DNA from: Knufia peltigerae
Lineage: Eukaryota > Ascomycota > Eurotiomycetes > Chaetothyriales > Trichomeriaceae
Assembly (NCBI GenBank): GCA_030247855.1
Contig: JAPDRN010000010.1
Coordinates: 186,001 to 250,000 of the forward strand
Direction: 5' to 3'
DNA: 64,000 nt
The notes beneath the pieces are model-generated. The model was not told the origin of the DNA, searched no databases, and saw nothing but the letters and a program-made list of their open reading frames with translations. Shown here piece after piece: positions 40,615 to 52,563 of the stretch (positions within the stretch are counted from its first letter, which is position 1; each line of letters starts with the position of its first letter). The translations under genes were made by a program, and so were the position numbers.

Positions 40615-41186
40615 GTTGGGAACTTCGTTTCAGAGAGTCTGATCTAGCTGTCAAAGGGCAGGTTGATTTTGACTTCACACTCGGAAGAGGCTCCTTCGAG
40701 TCCTTCGAGAAGATCTCTTGAATATAATGATCTGACTAGCTTCTGGTTCACCGTGCCAACATCGGAAAACTAAAAGGTTTGGCCCTCGATGATTACAGGG
40801 ATCTACGAAGCCTACCTATTTCCCGAGTCGCCAAGGATGACCCGTTCACGCTTCTACCTTTACCGTGTCCGATTTCCCGGTCTGCAGAGCTCATTTTGTC
40901 GGTTTCAGGGTCTGGGGAAGGGCTTGGAGCGGTTTTCTAGTCTGTTTTCCAGCGTCGGAGCCGGGGTTCCCTGGCTAGTCACCCCGGATCATGATGGTAA
41001 GGAGATAATGAGAACATAAATTGTCCCTCTTCCGGCTTATTTACTTGCTTTCAATCCTTCCCTGGTTATTAGCTGAGCAGTTCATTACATCGATACCCTT
41101 TCCGTCTCACCATTGTCGCTCAGCCTCGGTTTGCCTGACGATATCTCTTTGTTGAGTGTGAGAGGCAAAAAGACTCCATATCAAAC
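40615..41186. promoter_or_regulatory. Divergent promoter region: cupin and transporter
   Basis: A 572-nt interval between two start codons in opposite directions. No coding signal was recognised. Shared regulation of the two genes is plausible from geometry alone. Confidence 0.4.
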
Positions 41187-42247
41187 ATGGCCTCGCACAA
41201 CATGAAGTCCGACTCTGATAGTATCCAACATCTGGATCGCCAGCAGACTATCCAAAGTGTCAATCTCAGCATGGAGATGTTTGAAAAGCTCTATCTTGCC
41301 CCCCGGAACCGTGTCAGGGGCGAGCTTCGCAAGACCTTTGCCAATCCTACACCACTGTGAGATTTGGACCAAAAGTCTCAAAGTGTGTGAGACGTGTTCT
41401 AATTGTGATGCTGTTCAGGCCCCTACTTGGATTTCTCATTACTGCCGCTCCACTCTCGTGCGCGCTGATGGGGTGGCGAGGTGCCGGAGGAGGCGGGGCT
41501 GCGACCATCGGGACATTCTACTTCTTTGGTGGGTTGTTGCAAATCATGGGGTGTGTGATGGAGTGGCTCATTGGCAATACATTTCCCTTTGTCGTCTTCG
41601 GTTCTTTTGGTAAGACTACGGTCGTCGAGGCCTTCATGTTATTCTGTGGAACCTGTAGACATATCTAACTTGTGTGTGATCAAAGGGGCCTTCTTTCTTA
41701 CGTTCGGCGCCACTTTGACACCCATGTACAATGCTGAGGCGGCCTTCACCGCAAGCGCGACTACGGAACAAGAAAGAGCCATCGGGGTTGCCAGTTTCGA
41801 AGCCAGCCTCGGTAAGTGTGACCAGTACCTTGAAGATCAATTACTGATTGTGTGTCAAGCATTCTTTCTGCTTTTCATGGGGGTTCTCGTCTCGATGTAT
41901 CTAATCTGCTCTCTGCGAACGAACTTGGTATTCTTCGGCATGTTCTTGTTCCTTGAAGCAGCTGTCTTGCTCCTGACTGGGGCCTACTGGAAGGCCGCTC
42001 AGGGCGACGTCGTCACCTTCCAAAAGCTCGAAGTGGTATGTACAAGCTTCACCAGAGTTGTAGATGTCCTTTCTCATCCGGGTCCTAGGCTTCCGGCGCA
42101 TTCGTGTTTGCAATATGCATCCTTGGTTTCTATCTTCTTTTCGCGCAGCTTCTTGAATCTGTCGAGTTCCCTCTTCAACTCCCTGTTGGTGACTTGAGCA
42201 AGAGGTTTGCCAGACGCAAGCTCAATGAATCAGACGAAGCTGTTTAG
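41187..42247 (+). CDS. Acetate/ammonia transporter family protein (Gpr1/Fun34/YaaH)
   Basis: Five exons, 41187-41356, 41419-41609, 41686-41811, 41860-42035 and 42089-42247, give 273 residues. Introns are 62, 76, 48 and 53 nt and every join keeps frame. The family motif NPTPL lies at about residues 53-57 just before the first of six membrane helices (PLLGFLITAAPLSCALMGW, GGLLQIMGCVMEWLIGNTFP, GAFFLTFGATLTP, FFLLFMGVLVSMYLIC, FGMFLFLEAAVLLLTGAYW, and a last helix near FVFAICILGFYLLFAQLL). Members import acetate or other short carboxylates or export ammonia at the plasma membrane. Its position beside a hydrolase and cupin suggests movement of a small acid made or used there. Confidence 0.92.
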
Positions 42248-43358
42248 GATCAATTTGGCCGAGGCCTTTGAGGGAGCTCCATAACAAGAGTCCCAGAAAG
42301 AGTGATTGGATCTAGACTCCGAAGTAGAATTTAAGTGAACAGATTTGATCGAAAGATCATGGGGGAGAACATGTAATTTGTCACAAACGCCTGTATGGAA
42401 ACTAGATGTGTTCCAGAATTAGTAAACCCCCACAAGCAAGTAGATACCGCAAGCGATATGTAATCCATCCTTAACCTCTGCGTCTCAGTATCGAAGATGA
42501 CGTCCCGTTCGCTTGTTCCGGTGGACCTGCGTTTGGTAGGATATCGGTGCCAGCCATTCCAACCGATACGGATCGATACGAGTGGCATACTTCTTTAAGC
42601 TGCTCAACTCGAGAACGTCTAGAATAAATGGTTACCCCAGTGACCCTGCATGATTCGACCTAGTGACCGGTCAAAACTCCGGGGAGATATCTCTGGTCTC
42701 TGAACATCAGTCGCGGGGGTCTCCAATGTCTCCCTCGCGTGGCGAAGGTCATGGCACTCGAAGTTCCAGCGATAGAATCCCCGCCTGTCCTGAAAAATAT
42801 CTATCGAGTAACGGAAATTGCATCAATCGACAGAGTCATTAGGTAGGAGTGCAAATCGATGTGGTCGAAGGGTTGAAATCGACGAATGACAAGGCCGGAG
42901 AGTGGAGAACACGAGAGAGGGGAATCCAAGTACTCCCAAAAACGGTATTGACATTCTATTTATGGTCTAGTTCAACTCTTAAGCACAAGTCTTGATTGTG
43001 GATGTGGTGGGTTTGTTCAGCTTCATAGAAGGGGCTAATTAGGAAGGTGCCAGTGTTGCGAAGGTGGCCTTGAGACCTTGACGAGACTGAGGTCTCATAA
43101 AGCAAGAGAGAAGGTCACCTCGCACCGGAAGGCCGTTCCAAACGAAATCACTTCATTTGTCTCTTGTGTTCCACTACTAGACCCGATCAGCTCCCCAGAC
43201 TTCGCCCGCACGCGGACACCAACGTCCGACTCGTGTCCACTCCTTGAGCTCTTCTTCTTGGTTCACATCCCACCTTTGAGGTCTCAAAACAGTGTTGCCT
43301 CTTTCATGCTGACTGCGCAGGCGAGTTGTATTCAAGGGGTCGAACCTCGAGAGCGACC
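42248..43358. other. Intergenic, no supported gene
   Basis: About 1.1 kb between two rightward genes. No gene or RNA was recognised. The right end is the promoter of the Zn2Cys6 gene. Confidence 0.45.
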
Positions 43359-45824
43359 ATGACTACTACTACGACTACTTCAGGGCGGCCGAGACGAGCC
43401 TGTGAGATTTGTAAGCGCCAGAAGGTGAGCCCCCAGCGTTGTGTGTAGGAGAATGAGTGGCTGACTCTACAAGATCCGTTGCTCCGGAGAGAGGCCTATG
43501 TGCGAGCGATGCCGTCGACTTAATCACAGCTGTGTCTACCAGAATGACAGGGCACCAGGCGGGTCGAAAAGAAAACCTCGGCAAGGTTTCAGCATTGGTG
43601 CAAGTGGCTCGCTCCCATTTGCATCCCGCCCATCATCGCGAAGCGAGAGATTGGCCTCTGGCATGAGCGATGCAGACCACGTCAATAAAGTGGTAGAATC
43701 GACAAAGGTACTGCGAGAGCCAGTACTTGAAAGATCTTATGAGCTTGCTGTCCCTGGGCCGCTCGTTGTGAAGCTGATTGATGTGTATTTTGAAAATGTT
43801 TACAATGCAAGTCTGCTACTTCACAAAGGACACTTTCTCGAGACTCTAGCAGCAGGAGTAGCTCGCCCGCATGTCGTCCTGAGCGTCTGTGCCTTGGCAT
43901 CAAAGTACGTTGACGAAGACATCCATGTCAAGGATGAGGCTAAGTGAGAACATTTAGCTACTATCGAGATGAAAATGGTCATCATACCTTGAAAGATCAT
44001 GGATTTATGATTGAATGGGCTCGACGTGCCGGTAGGATTGTTTTTTCGGACGTCGAAAGCTTCCATGACGACAATTTAGTCACCTTCGTGAACTTGAGTC
44101 TGTTCTGGCACAGCCAAGGCTCCTGGAGAACGTTCTATCTTCACAAAGGTACGTAACTAGAACAAGATGCGGTGTGATGAACTTACATATGCAGGCAATT
44201 CACTCAACTTGTTGGTCATTTTGGGTTTGAGACCTTGTTCACAACCTGACGAGGATCCGTGGGTGGCTGAATTACGTCGACGTCGCCTCTGGGCCTGCTA
44301 TCTCATGCACTGCCAGAATTCGGAAAGTCCATCTCGATTTCCCATCGCTGGAATCGAAGATCTTGAGTTGCCATGGCCAGAAAAGGATTTCAATGGAATG
44401 GTCAGTCAGTACAGAGGTCTTCCGGTTACGCTACGTTCTGGTGGATGCTCTGGGAGCATCTGGTCAATTATCATCAGGGCAATGACTCTATGGTAACCCA
44501 CTCTACATGAAAACAGGCTTGGTCTTCTTGATACTCATCACTTCCCACAGGTCCTCCGTGGTCAGTTTCATCAAAAGTCCCGATCCAGATCTCAACGCAA
44601 AGGTGGCTAGAATTCAGGTTTTAGATGAGGAATTATCCCAGTGGTGGCAAGGCATTCCGGATGACCTGGTATTGACACCATCAAACATTGCGAAAGTTCA
44701 GAAAGATCAAGTTCCGAACATCCTCTTGCTCAACGTCGTTTACCACCAGTCACTTTGCGCCTTACATTCGTCCATTGTGCCTCTTTTCTCTTGGGGCGAA
44801 GGCGACGTGTCTTGCGCCACGGCCAGGCAGATCTCAGCGCAAGAGGCCTACGAGCATGCTTGCACCGCTTCCGAACTATTTGATGCGGTGCTTTCAGGCT
44901 ATGACGGGGTCAGCGCGATGCCGAGCTTCATCGCATATGCTGCATACTGTGGTTGCGCGATCCAGATCCCCTTTATGCGGAGCTCCAATTATTCAATCGG
45001 GAAAAGGGCTCGAGCAAATGTCGGCGCCAACGTGAAATTGTTGCAGATCATGGCAAGCTACTGGAGATTTGCATGTTTATTGGTATCTGATGCCGCCTCC
45101 TATCGACCGTGTTGGAAGCTGACCAGCCCGTTTGCCAGAGAACCTACTGTCGGTGGCTGCTTGACCGGCACCTGAGGAGCCCTACGGTACTCGAGAGCGA
45201 GCCGCGGTTTGTCGACATCGAGAAGCTGACCAGCTTCGAGGGAAATTCTCCTTACACAAGAGCATCCATCCTTGAATCTATTGGCGTGCTTCACTCAGGA
45301 GACCATGGTTATGCCCTTCCAGGCAAGGAAATGGCCGCTTTCGCGACTGACCAACATGGCGGTGAAAGGGGCCTTGCCCCTGACCTATCCGTTCATGATA
45401 ACTCGGAAGGTCAGTGAGTCGCAGTGCTGATTCTACCATCGAGAAACTTAGGTAAGACGGCTACTGACAGCGTTTCACAGATATCTCCTCTGTCCAAAAC
45501 CGCAGCGACCTATCTGAGAACGATCGGAGTGAAGAATACTCAGCATCAGCAGGAACAATATTACCCTCGCTACTACAGAATCAACAGCAGTTCCTGGAAC
45601 ACGACAAAACACCACCACAATGCAGGTCAGAAGAGACTTGCTCACAAACTTTTGCGGATCAGACGCTCGACATCTTCCACGCCGGCCATGGTCCTCAATT
45701 CCAAAACTTTTTCCCGGACGACGACATGCCTGATCTCTCGATATTTGACCCAAGTTCGTTCAACTTGGACTGGCATGACCTGAATCCCTTGGACAATGGC
45801 GGTCATTTTACTATGGAATACTAA
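43359..45824 (+). CDS. Zn2Cys6 transcription factor with Fungal_trans domain
   Basis: Seven exons are proposed: 43359-43424, 43474-43904, 43958-44148, 44195-44492, 44551-45082, 45139-45409 and 45481-45824, giving 710 residues. Introns are 46-71 nt. The first join completes the zinc cluster with Cys15, 18, 25, 32, 35 and 42 in C-x2-C-x6-C-x6-C-x2-C-x6-C spacing (CEICKRQKIRC...MCERCRRLNHSC). The middle region matches the Fungal_trans domain (LIDVYFENVYNASLLLHKG, HGFMIEWARRAGRIVF, LFWHSQGSWRTFYLHKGN, LRRRRLWACYLMH). The C-terminus is acidic and ends in LNPLDNGGHFTMEY, a possible activation region. Exons 5-6 are the least certain join (two acceptors fit). Likely a local regulator of the accessory block. 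Confidence 0.83.
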
Positions 45825-46069
45825 CCAAAGGCTTTGGTACAACGAGACGAAACTCGAAGGATATGCACGGTGGCTCGGAATCAAGGCGCAACATCCGGCA
45901 ATCCAGATGAAGTCTCCAGAGGGGAGATTCATCCTGAGTCAAGGTTGACCAGAAAAAAAAACAGATCATGGCTGCGGCCCGTGAGACAAAGCATGTATAG
46001 TGTTGTGAGACCCAAGGGGTTTGAAATCGGAGTATTAGGCACTGGGCTCTGTTCAACTGAGTTGCGGGC
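45825..46069. other. Short spacer between convergent genes
   Basis: A 245-nt gap between the stop of the rightward Zn2Cys6 gene and the stop of the leftward SDR gene. No feature was recognised. Confidence 0.4.
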
Positions 46070-47086
46070 TCATTGAGCAGTATACCCACCGTCAACAGCC
46101 ACCGCACTTCCTGTGATGAAGGAACTTCTTCCACCCGAAAGAAACAGAACCACATTCGCCACTTCCTGAGCACTTCCCCAACGCCTCATAGGAGTGAATG
46201 TCTCGACTTGTTCGGTGGCTCTTCGTACAAGTTCGTCGCTCGTGCCGATGAGAGGAGTATTTATATATCCTGGGCAAACGGCATTAACCCTTAAGCCTTG
46301 TGCGGCGTAGTCTAGCGCTGTGGTCTTCGTTAGACCCAAAACAGCGTGCTTCGAAGGTACATATGCGGTCGACAAGGTGATCCCGACCAGACCCATGCTA
46401 TACAATCAGCGCGTTAGTGTTATAGGGCATTTAAACTGGAGTCTGCTAGGACATGAGATGTCATGTGTTGTCGCAGCCCTAATTTGTTTCCTACCAAAGG
46501 GAGCAGAACTGGGTATACACCTACATGGACGATATATTGACTATCGACCCCCGCTGACGTGAATTATGGTCCCTATTACGCATTGCATTAGCAAATTTCT
46601 CTAGACGGTCGTGTCAATTTCGCCAACTGAACATGGGCAATGGAAACCTTCTCACATGGACGAAACCACCCAGTCTTGCTTCAAGATAATCTGTGCCGCT
46701 ACCCGAACGCAGTAGAAAACGGCATTGACATTGACATCCATTACTCTTTGCCAGTCACTTGTCTCCGTACAGATGACCCCGCCAACCTGTTTATGTGCAA
46801 CACCGGCACAATTAACCACGTAGTCGAGTCTGCCAAAGTGTCTCGCGGCTTCCTTGAATGCTGAAATGACACGACTCTCGTCTCTGACGTTGACCTCCAA
46901 TTTCAGGCACTGGAACTCCTCCCTGGTGCAGGCTCGCTTTACTTCTGCTTCCACAATCTCGAGGTTCGTAGCGTCCAAATCCAACAATGCGACGCCAGCT
47001 GCGCCTTCCCGTGCGAAAGCAACAGCACATGCTCTACCTATTCCACTACCGGCGCCTGTGACCAAAGCAAAACCTGTTACGTCCAT
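46070..47086 (-). CDS. Short-chain dehydrogenase/reductase (classical SDR), 268 aa
   Basis: Three exons, 47086-46656, 46572-46525 and 46397-46070, with introns of 83 and 127 nt. The 48-nt middle exon restores the strand RGSIVNISSI, which is required between the first and last thirds of the fold. Without it the protein lacks the catalytic serine. Motifs are TGAGSGIG at residues 10-17 for the dinucleotide, NCAG, the Ser strand, YVPSK with the catalytic Tyr and Lys, and PGYINTPL. The ending SSFITGSAVAVDGGYTAQ is typical. It is an NAD(P)-dependent oxidoreductase of unknown substrate at the right edge of the accessory block, convergent with the Zn2Cys6 gene. Confidence 0.87.
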
Positions 47087-48309
47087 GTTGCTTCAGTTGG
47101 GCAGAGGAGAGATGGATGTCGAGTCGGCAAAGCTCACACCGAGAACATAGAGAGACGTCGTTCCCGCTCTTTATGTACCTCGTTCCTCGCTCTGTGTATG
47201 CTTTTTTGTCGGTGTGAGATCGACCTATTCTAGATGTCATTCAAAAACTATGCATGTTCACTAGGGTTCGGACAACCATTGCAGTGCTTGTCGAAGCAGG
47301 AGACGGACACGGCACCGGACACGGGAAACATTCGGATGCGGAACCCATGCGTAAATTCTGAATACGAAACAAGTAGCTTCCCGAGGTCGCCGATTCTTGT
47401 TGTCGGTCCATCATAGGCTTGAGGTTGTTTTGAGGATCAAACTTCCAGGCATCTTCGTTCGGCGTCGCCCTCGTTCTGCAAATCTCGAGAGTCGTGGCTA
47501 CTAGTTGAATGAAGGCGCCATGAATTGTCAACGAGGCAGTAGCATTGATCCAACTTACGGGGTCTGTTTACTCGCTGAGAGGTTCAGACATCTCGTCCAT
47601 TCGAGGGTCAACAAAATATAATGACGAGAAACGAAGCCTCTCAACTTTAGGACCGGACAAGCGATATGGCGCGTCAAAGCGGCGGGGTAATTCGTGAGGC
47701 TGTTTTGGTCGATCGAAGGCGGCTTCTCCGCAGCTTGTTTAGGGCGGCCAGTTCACCCACATTAATCAGAAACTGGAGTACTTTCCATCAGGTATTCTGA
47801 ACTCACTAGCACTTCCAACACCCAACGATCTGAGTAGCTAGCGACCTATTAAATTCGGCATCAGGTGTCTTTACCAGCGTAAATTTGCACACAGCGCTCG
47901 AGTGAGATCGTTGATGCGACATAGGTATATTGAGGAGGTGTCTTTCTTTTCCCTACATCTTCCATCCTTCGTTCACAGACACCAGCGACTCGCGACTCGT
48001 CGTACGAAGGCGGGAAAGGGCATACGCTCCTCCATCAAAATAGCTGTCTATATTCTAAGAGAAGTCGAAACTTGCAAACGAACGGTCTTTCGAAAGAGGA
48101 ATCTTCATGACAAGTAGCGAATCAGCAATGGGTTTCACGCAGAGGAAAGCCTGAGACAAGACGACCTCCCAGTGCGAGTACCAAGCGTCACATCAGATCT
48201 CATCAAGAAGCTTATCAGTACGAGAGCTGCTCTTTTCAGCGTCTGGACGGCAATATTAGCCCCAACCACCAGCTCGACGAAGCTTTGGTCGGAAACGAAA
48301 AGACCAGCA
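47087..48309. other. Intergenic, about 1.2 kb
   Basis: Contains the upstream regions of the leftward SDR and the rightward SDR-like gene. A leftward frame at 47241-47531 has no recognised family and is not supported. No RNA gene was seen. Confidence 0.45.
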
Positions 48310-49767
48310 ATGGACGCCCTGCGTCGTACCACATCCCAGGACCAAAGCCAAACCATTACCATAGCGTCCTCATCACCTTCCACGCATCGATCTCCCGCCT
48401 TCTCGTCTGACCCGACGTTGAAAATTTCACTCCCCAGCACGACTGATCCGCCTTCTGCCGTTAGACCTCCGAAGCAGAAAGTATGGGTCGTCTTTGGCGC
48501 AACGGGCCACATGGGCCGCAGCGTGACCAAGACCGCTCTTGCCCATGGCGATCGAGTCTGCGCGGTCGGCCAGTCTCTCGAAGACAACCTTTCCACGCTC
48601 TCAACGCTGCTATCGTCCTTTTCCAGTACCTCGTCGACCAACTACGCCGACACGTACCTCGGTCTTCTATGTGACGTGCGCATCCGGCCCTCCGTCTCGG
48701 CCACACTCGACGCCACGATCGCACACTTTGGTCGCATCGACATCATCGCAAACTGCACCGGCTACGGCGTCATTGGCGCCTGCGAGGACCAGGACGAGCA
48801 CGAAATCCGCAACCAGTTCGAAACCAATTTCATGGGCACCCTGAACATTATACAGCTGTCTCTGCCGCACTTTCGACAGCGCCAGGCGGGTCGGTACTTG
48901 ATCTTCAGCAGCACGTCCGGCGCGCTCGGTGTACCTGGTCTGGGCCCATATTGCGCAACAAAGTATGCCGTCGAGGGACTGATCGAGAGTATGTTGTATG
49001 AGGTTGATCCCTTCGGGATCAGGGCGACATTGGTCGAGCCGGGTCATTTACGGCGCGATGACGATTATAGCGTGGCCTCCAGCACTGTTGCTGCTGCTGC
49101 TGCCGCTGCCGCCTCCGCCGGCACACAAGTTCCACCAGGGGCTGTGTCCACCACGAATGGTGGTGGTGGTGGTGGTGGTGGTGGAGTATCACGACCAGGG
49201 ACCACAGTTGCTGCCACAAGCGGAACGGGAAGCAACAATGTCAATACACTTCCTCTGTTCGGTCACTTCAAGGTCGCCAAAGCGTCCGAGCCCTACACGG
49301 GCAGGGATGCGCCCGCCGCACATGCGCAGCGGACGTTACATTGGATGGGCAACAATCAGCCGGTCAGCGTGGTCAAGGCGGCCGAGCTGGTGTGGCAACT
49401 GGGACATTGTCGCTACCCTCCTCTGCGCCTGATCCTGGGCAGCTTCGCCGTGGACAGCATCCGGGACAGGCTGAAGAGCATCATCGAGGAAATCGAGGAC
49501 TGGAAGCACTTGAGCTTCCCACCACTGGAACCGGAACCTGACGCGGATGGTGAAGGAGAGGGAGAGGGGGAAGGTGAAGACGACGGCGAGGACCAAGGCG
49601 AGGGTGACGAAATGGAAAGGGATGAATTGGACGACGACGACGACAACAACAACGACGAGGAAAAGACCGAGGGCGGGGACCCAAAGGGAAGAGGCGGCAC
49701 GGCGACAAACTACGACGCAAGAGCACCCAATGTCAAAATAGAGGATCGGATGGACGTCGATCGTTGA
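48310..49767 (+). CDS. SDR-like protein with low-complexity insert and acidic tail, 485 aa
   Basis: A single exon. I choose the ATG at 48310; the frame is open further upstream but without an earlier ATG in phase. The Rossmann core starts near residue 57 with VWVVFGATGHMGRS. The usual NNAG is NCTGYG, and the active site is SSTSGALG followed by YCATKYAVEG, so the Tyr and Lys are kept. After PGHLRRD an insert of about 60 residues holds poly-Ala and poly-Gly runs, the latter coded by GGT repeats. The fold then resumes (HWMGNNQPVSVVKAAELVWQ) and ends in about 75 acidic residues (EGEGEGEGEDDGED, later DDDDDNNND). Cofactor use is likely, substrate unknown. Confidence 0.82.
   Translation: MDALRRTTSQDQSQTITIASSSPSTHRSPAFSSDPTLKISLPSTTDPPSAVRPPKQKVWVVFGATGHMGRSVTKTALAHGDRVCAVGQSLEDNLSTLSTLLSSFSSTSSTNYADTYLGLLCDVRIRPSVSATLDATIAHFGRIDIIANCTGYGVIGACEDQDEHEIRNQFETNFMGTLNIIQLSLPHFRQRQAGRYLIFSSTSGALGVPGLGPYCATKYAVEGLIESMLYEVDPFGIRATLVEPGHLRRDDDYSVASSTVAAAAAAAASAGTQVPPGAVSTTNGGGGGGGGGVSRPGTTVAATSGTGSNNVNTLPLFGHFKVAKASEPYTGRDAPAAHAQRTLHWMGNNQPVSVVKAAELVWQLGHCRYPPLRLILGSFAVDSIRDRLKSIIEEIEDWKHLSFPPLEPEPDADGEGEGEGEGEDDGEDQGEGDEMERDELDDDDDNNNDEEKTEGGDPKGRGGTATNYDARAPNVKIEDRMDVDR
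49086..49186 (+). repeat. Trinucleotide runs (GCT then GGT) inside the SDR-like gene
   Basis: GCT/GCC codons near 49089-49115 give poly-Ala, and GGT codons at about 49159-49185 give poly-Gly. Both fall in the insert between conserved SDR segments and stay in frame. Confidence 0.85.
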
Positions 49768-50372
49768 CAGCGGACGATGGAAAGGAAGAAGAAGAAGCAT
49801 GCGAAGAATTTTGAAGTATTCATCTGTTCATTGCTATCTGCGAGACGATTCTTGACTCGAAACTGCTGTACTGGGCCAATTGTCGAACTGTACGACAACT
49901 GGCAACTGGTTCGGCGGATCACCTCCGATTGTGAGCCACGGCCATGCTAGAGATGAGTATCACTTGGAAGTGTTGGGTGTGCCTGCTCGGTTCCACTTGG
50001 AGAACTCGCCATTTTGAGCCGGGTCTACTCGCCCCGTATTACACTTTGTGCATCCCATTGACGATTATAGTTGGCGGTCGTACCTGACTTGTCGACATGA
50101 ATCAGCTACCGCGAGAGCGGACGAGACTGTGGCATACTCGGTACTATCGTTGAAAGTCCACCTCCAGGAGAGAACTCTTCCATTTCGATTTCCAACAATC
50201 AGTCCTCAAAGTGGAGATATCCTGCGTGATCAATTCCGCGAAAACCATGCGCTGGGTTATTGATAGTCGTACAGATTGAGAGCAGAATCGGAGCACGGCT
50301 CAACAACCGAGCTCGAGATTGATTGATGTCAATGAGGTGTGTTGTTACAGATGTGAACGTTCCTGTCGGACA
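49768..50372. other. Spacer between convergent genes
   Basis: About 600 nt between the stops of the SDR-like gene and the leftward BRE1 gene. No gene or RNA was recognised. Confidence 0.45.
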
Positions 50373-52563
50373 TCAGAGCGTGATCCGCATGTGATCGTTG
50401 CTGCCAAATGCCTTTCCGCAATTCGGGCATTTTCTCGATCTCGACGTCATTCGCTCTTCGACGCATTCGTTGCAGAATGTATGGCCACAATTCTTCATGA
50501 CGGTGTTCTTGAGATTCTTCTTGCACACATTGCAATATGCAAATTGCCGCAGAATCTCGTATTGTTCATTTTGGCCACTCTTGCTCTTCCACATTTCGAG
50601 GTTCCGCCGACAATCCTTCAACGATGCTTTCAGTTCTTCAGCTTCAACCTCCGCAGCACGACAAAGACTGGATGTTTGAGCTAATGTGGCATCTTTCGTG
50701 CTTAACTGATTCTTCAGTTCTGTGATTTGAGAATTCAGTCTCGAAACTTCGAGACCTTGGGTGATGTTTTGCTGTTGAACATTGCGGTGCTCATTAATTT
50801 TGTGGGATAAAGCATCCTTCATTTCAGCCAGCTGTTTCTCCATCGTAACTAAGAGAGCTCGACTTGCATTTTCAGCCTCTTTCAATTGTGAGACTGCCTC
50901 CGCAGATTTCGAGTTCTGCAAACGCAAAGTTCGCACCTCAGAGTCACGAGTTTCTTTGCTCTTCATGGCTGCAAAGAATTTCTGGTCAGCTTTGGCTTTC
51001 TCAGCTGACAGTCGCAAGACCTTTTCTTCCAAGGCTGCAAATTCTGAGACTTTCTGAGTTGCAATCTTGGACGTCTTTTGGAATGCTGTCGACATGGACG
51101 ACAATTCAACGTTCAGCAAATTGTACTTGCGGTCCAGCTCGGTGTACTTTCCTCTCAGCTCTTCGAGACTCAGGCCTTCCAAAGTCGCATCATCCACGGC
51201 CATGGCAGTCGACTCTCCAGAAAGGCGCTCATTCTTCGACTCCAGTGCCCGAATCTGGTCTTCTAGAGCTGAGGACAGGTCTTTCATTTTTCGCAATGCT
51301 TCTTGATCCTGTTCCAATGTTGCTTTCTTGACTGCCTGGTCTGCTAGCAGCTCATCCCGGTTATGTCGAATACGTGCGAGATTGGCTTCTGATGCTGCAA
51401 GGAGGGACTCCTTCTCTTGCAAGGCAACCCGGCGCTCATTTTCAAGCTGCAGCTGAAATGTCGTCCTCTCCGATCTTAACTTTGTGGCTTCCTCTTTCAA
51501 CTCAGCATTGGCTGCTTCGAGGTTATTTATCCTCTTGATCACATCTTCATGTTGTGATTTCAGCTGTTTGAACAGTTCCGTTTTCGCATAATCGTCATCC
51601 GTCAATATTACCGATTTTGTCGTCAACTCTGTTATTTGGGCGTTCAACCGAGTGTTCTCTTCCTCAAGTTTTTCCAGCTGTTCTCTCTGCTTCTCGGAAG
51701 CCGCTGCTGTCTTGTTCAGCTGAGTTTCAGCCTCCGCAAGTTCTTCCGCATGGTCAGTCGTGCCGTTGACAACACTATCTTCTCGCTTGGCCGAGCTTCC
51801 ATCTTCGGTCTGCATCTTTGTAGCGCCCATTAGTGCCTGTTTTTCGAATTTTGCGACAGTCACGCTCTTGGCTCTATCGATTTTCTTTTCCGCAACCATA
51901 TACCGCAAAGACGCATTTTCTAGTCGAGCCTCTAGATCTTCCTTCTCCGATTGGAGCCTTGACAGTTCCACTACGTGTCCCTTCTCAGCAGCGAGGAGTC
52001 GGGATATTCGCGACTGCAGTTCCGTTATGTCGGGAGAGACAGGGTTGTTAGAGCCGAACAATTTCGATATCACAGCTTTGATCTCTTTGGATCGACTTTG
52101 TAGATGCTCTTGGAAATGTTCTTGGTCGGTAAAGAGGAGAGAGGATGGCAAAGATGAGGAATCCATATCTACGTCGTCATCGCCTTGCACAATGAGCTTG
52201 ACCTCATCAATTACTTGCTGAAACCAAGAATCAATGATCCGGAGATGATCATCGTGATGTCGGGTTTTTTTCCTCATCTCTTTTAATTGTGACTCGAGCG
52301 TGGATTTCTCCCTCTTGTACTCTTGCATCCGTCGGAGAATTGCATCTTTTTGATATGTCTATAGATGGATCGCATTAGTGGGTGTCCACTTCCATTGACG
52401 AAAAGCCAATGCGGCATGCGATGCTTACCTCAAGATCATCTTTCCATGGCATATCGTCATCCTTGTGGGACTTTGACGCGCCATTAGCAGAGGTAGCCAA
52501 CTTCTTTGACGGAGGAGCCGAGTCGACCTGATCGTATGGACTTGGTCTTTTGCGCTCTTCCAT
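50373..52563 (-). CDS. BRE1: E3 ubiquitin ligase Bre1 (histone H2B)
   Basis: Two exons, 52563-52429 and 52358-50373, with a 70-nt intron, give 706 residues. The first exon codes MEERKRPSPYDQ... with a basic PPSKKLA patch that may be a nuclear signal. Nearly all the rest is coiled coil with heptad leucines. The C-terminal RING starts near residue 654 (CNVCKKNLKNTVMKNCGHTF, then CNECVEERM and RKCPNCGKAFG) with all cysteines and the His in place. Bre1 with Rad6 monoubiquitinates histone H2B, a mark needed for Set1 and Dot1 methylation during transcription. Start and length fit the family. It is divergent from BDP1 across 385 nt. Confidence 0.95.

Noticed and set aside
46398..46655. Single 258-nt intron model for the SDR
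   Set aside because: It keeps frame but deletes the strand with the catalytic serine. A 48-nt exon inside restores it.
47241..47531. 96-codon leftward frame with a regulator-like feel
   Set aside because: No motif could be named and no neighbouring fragments in order were found, unlike the pseudogene at 31.8-32.8 kb.
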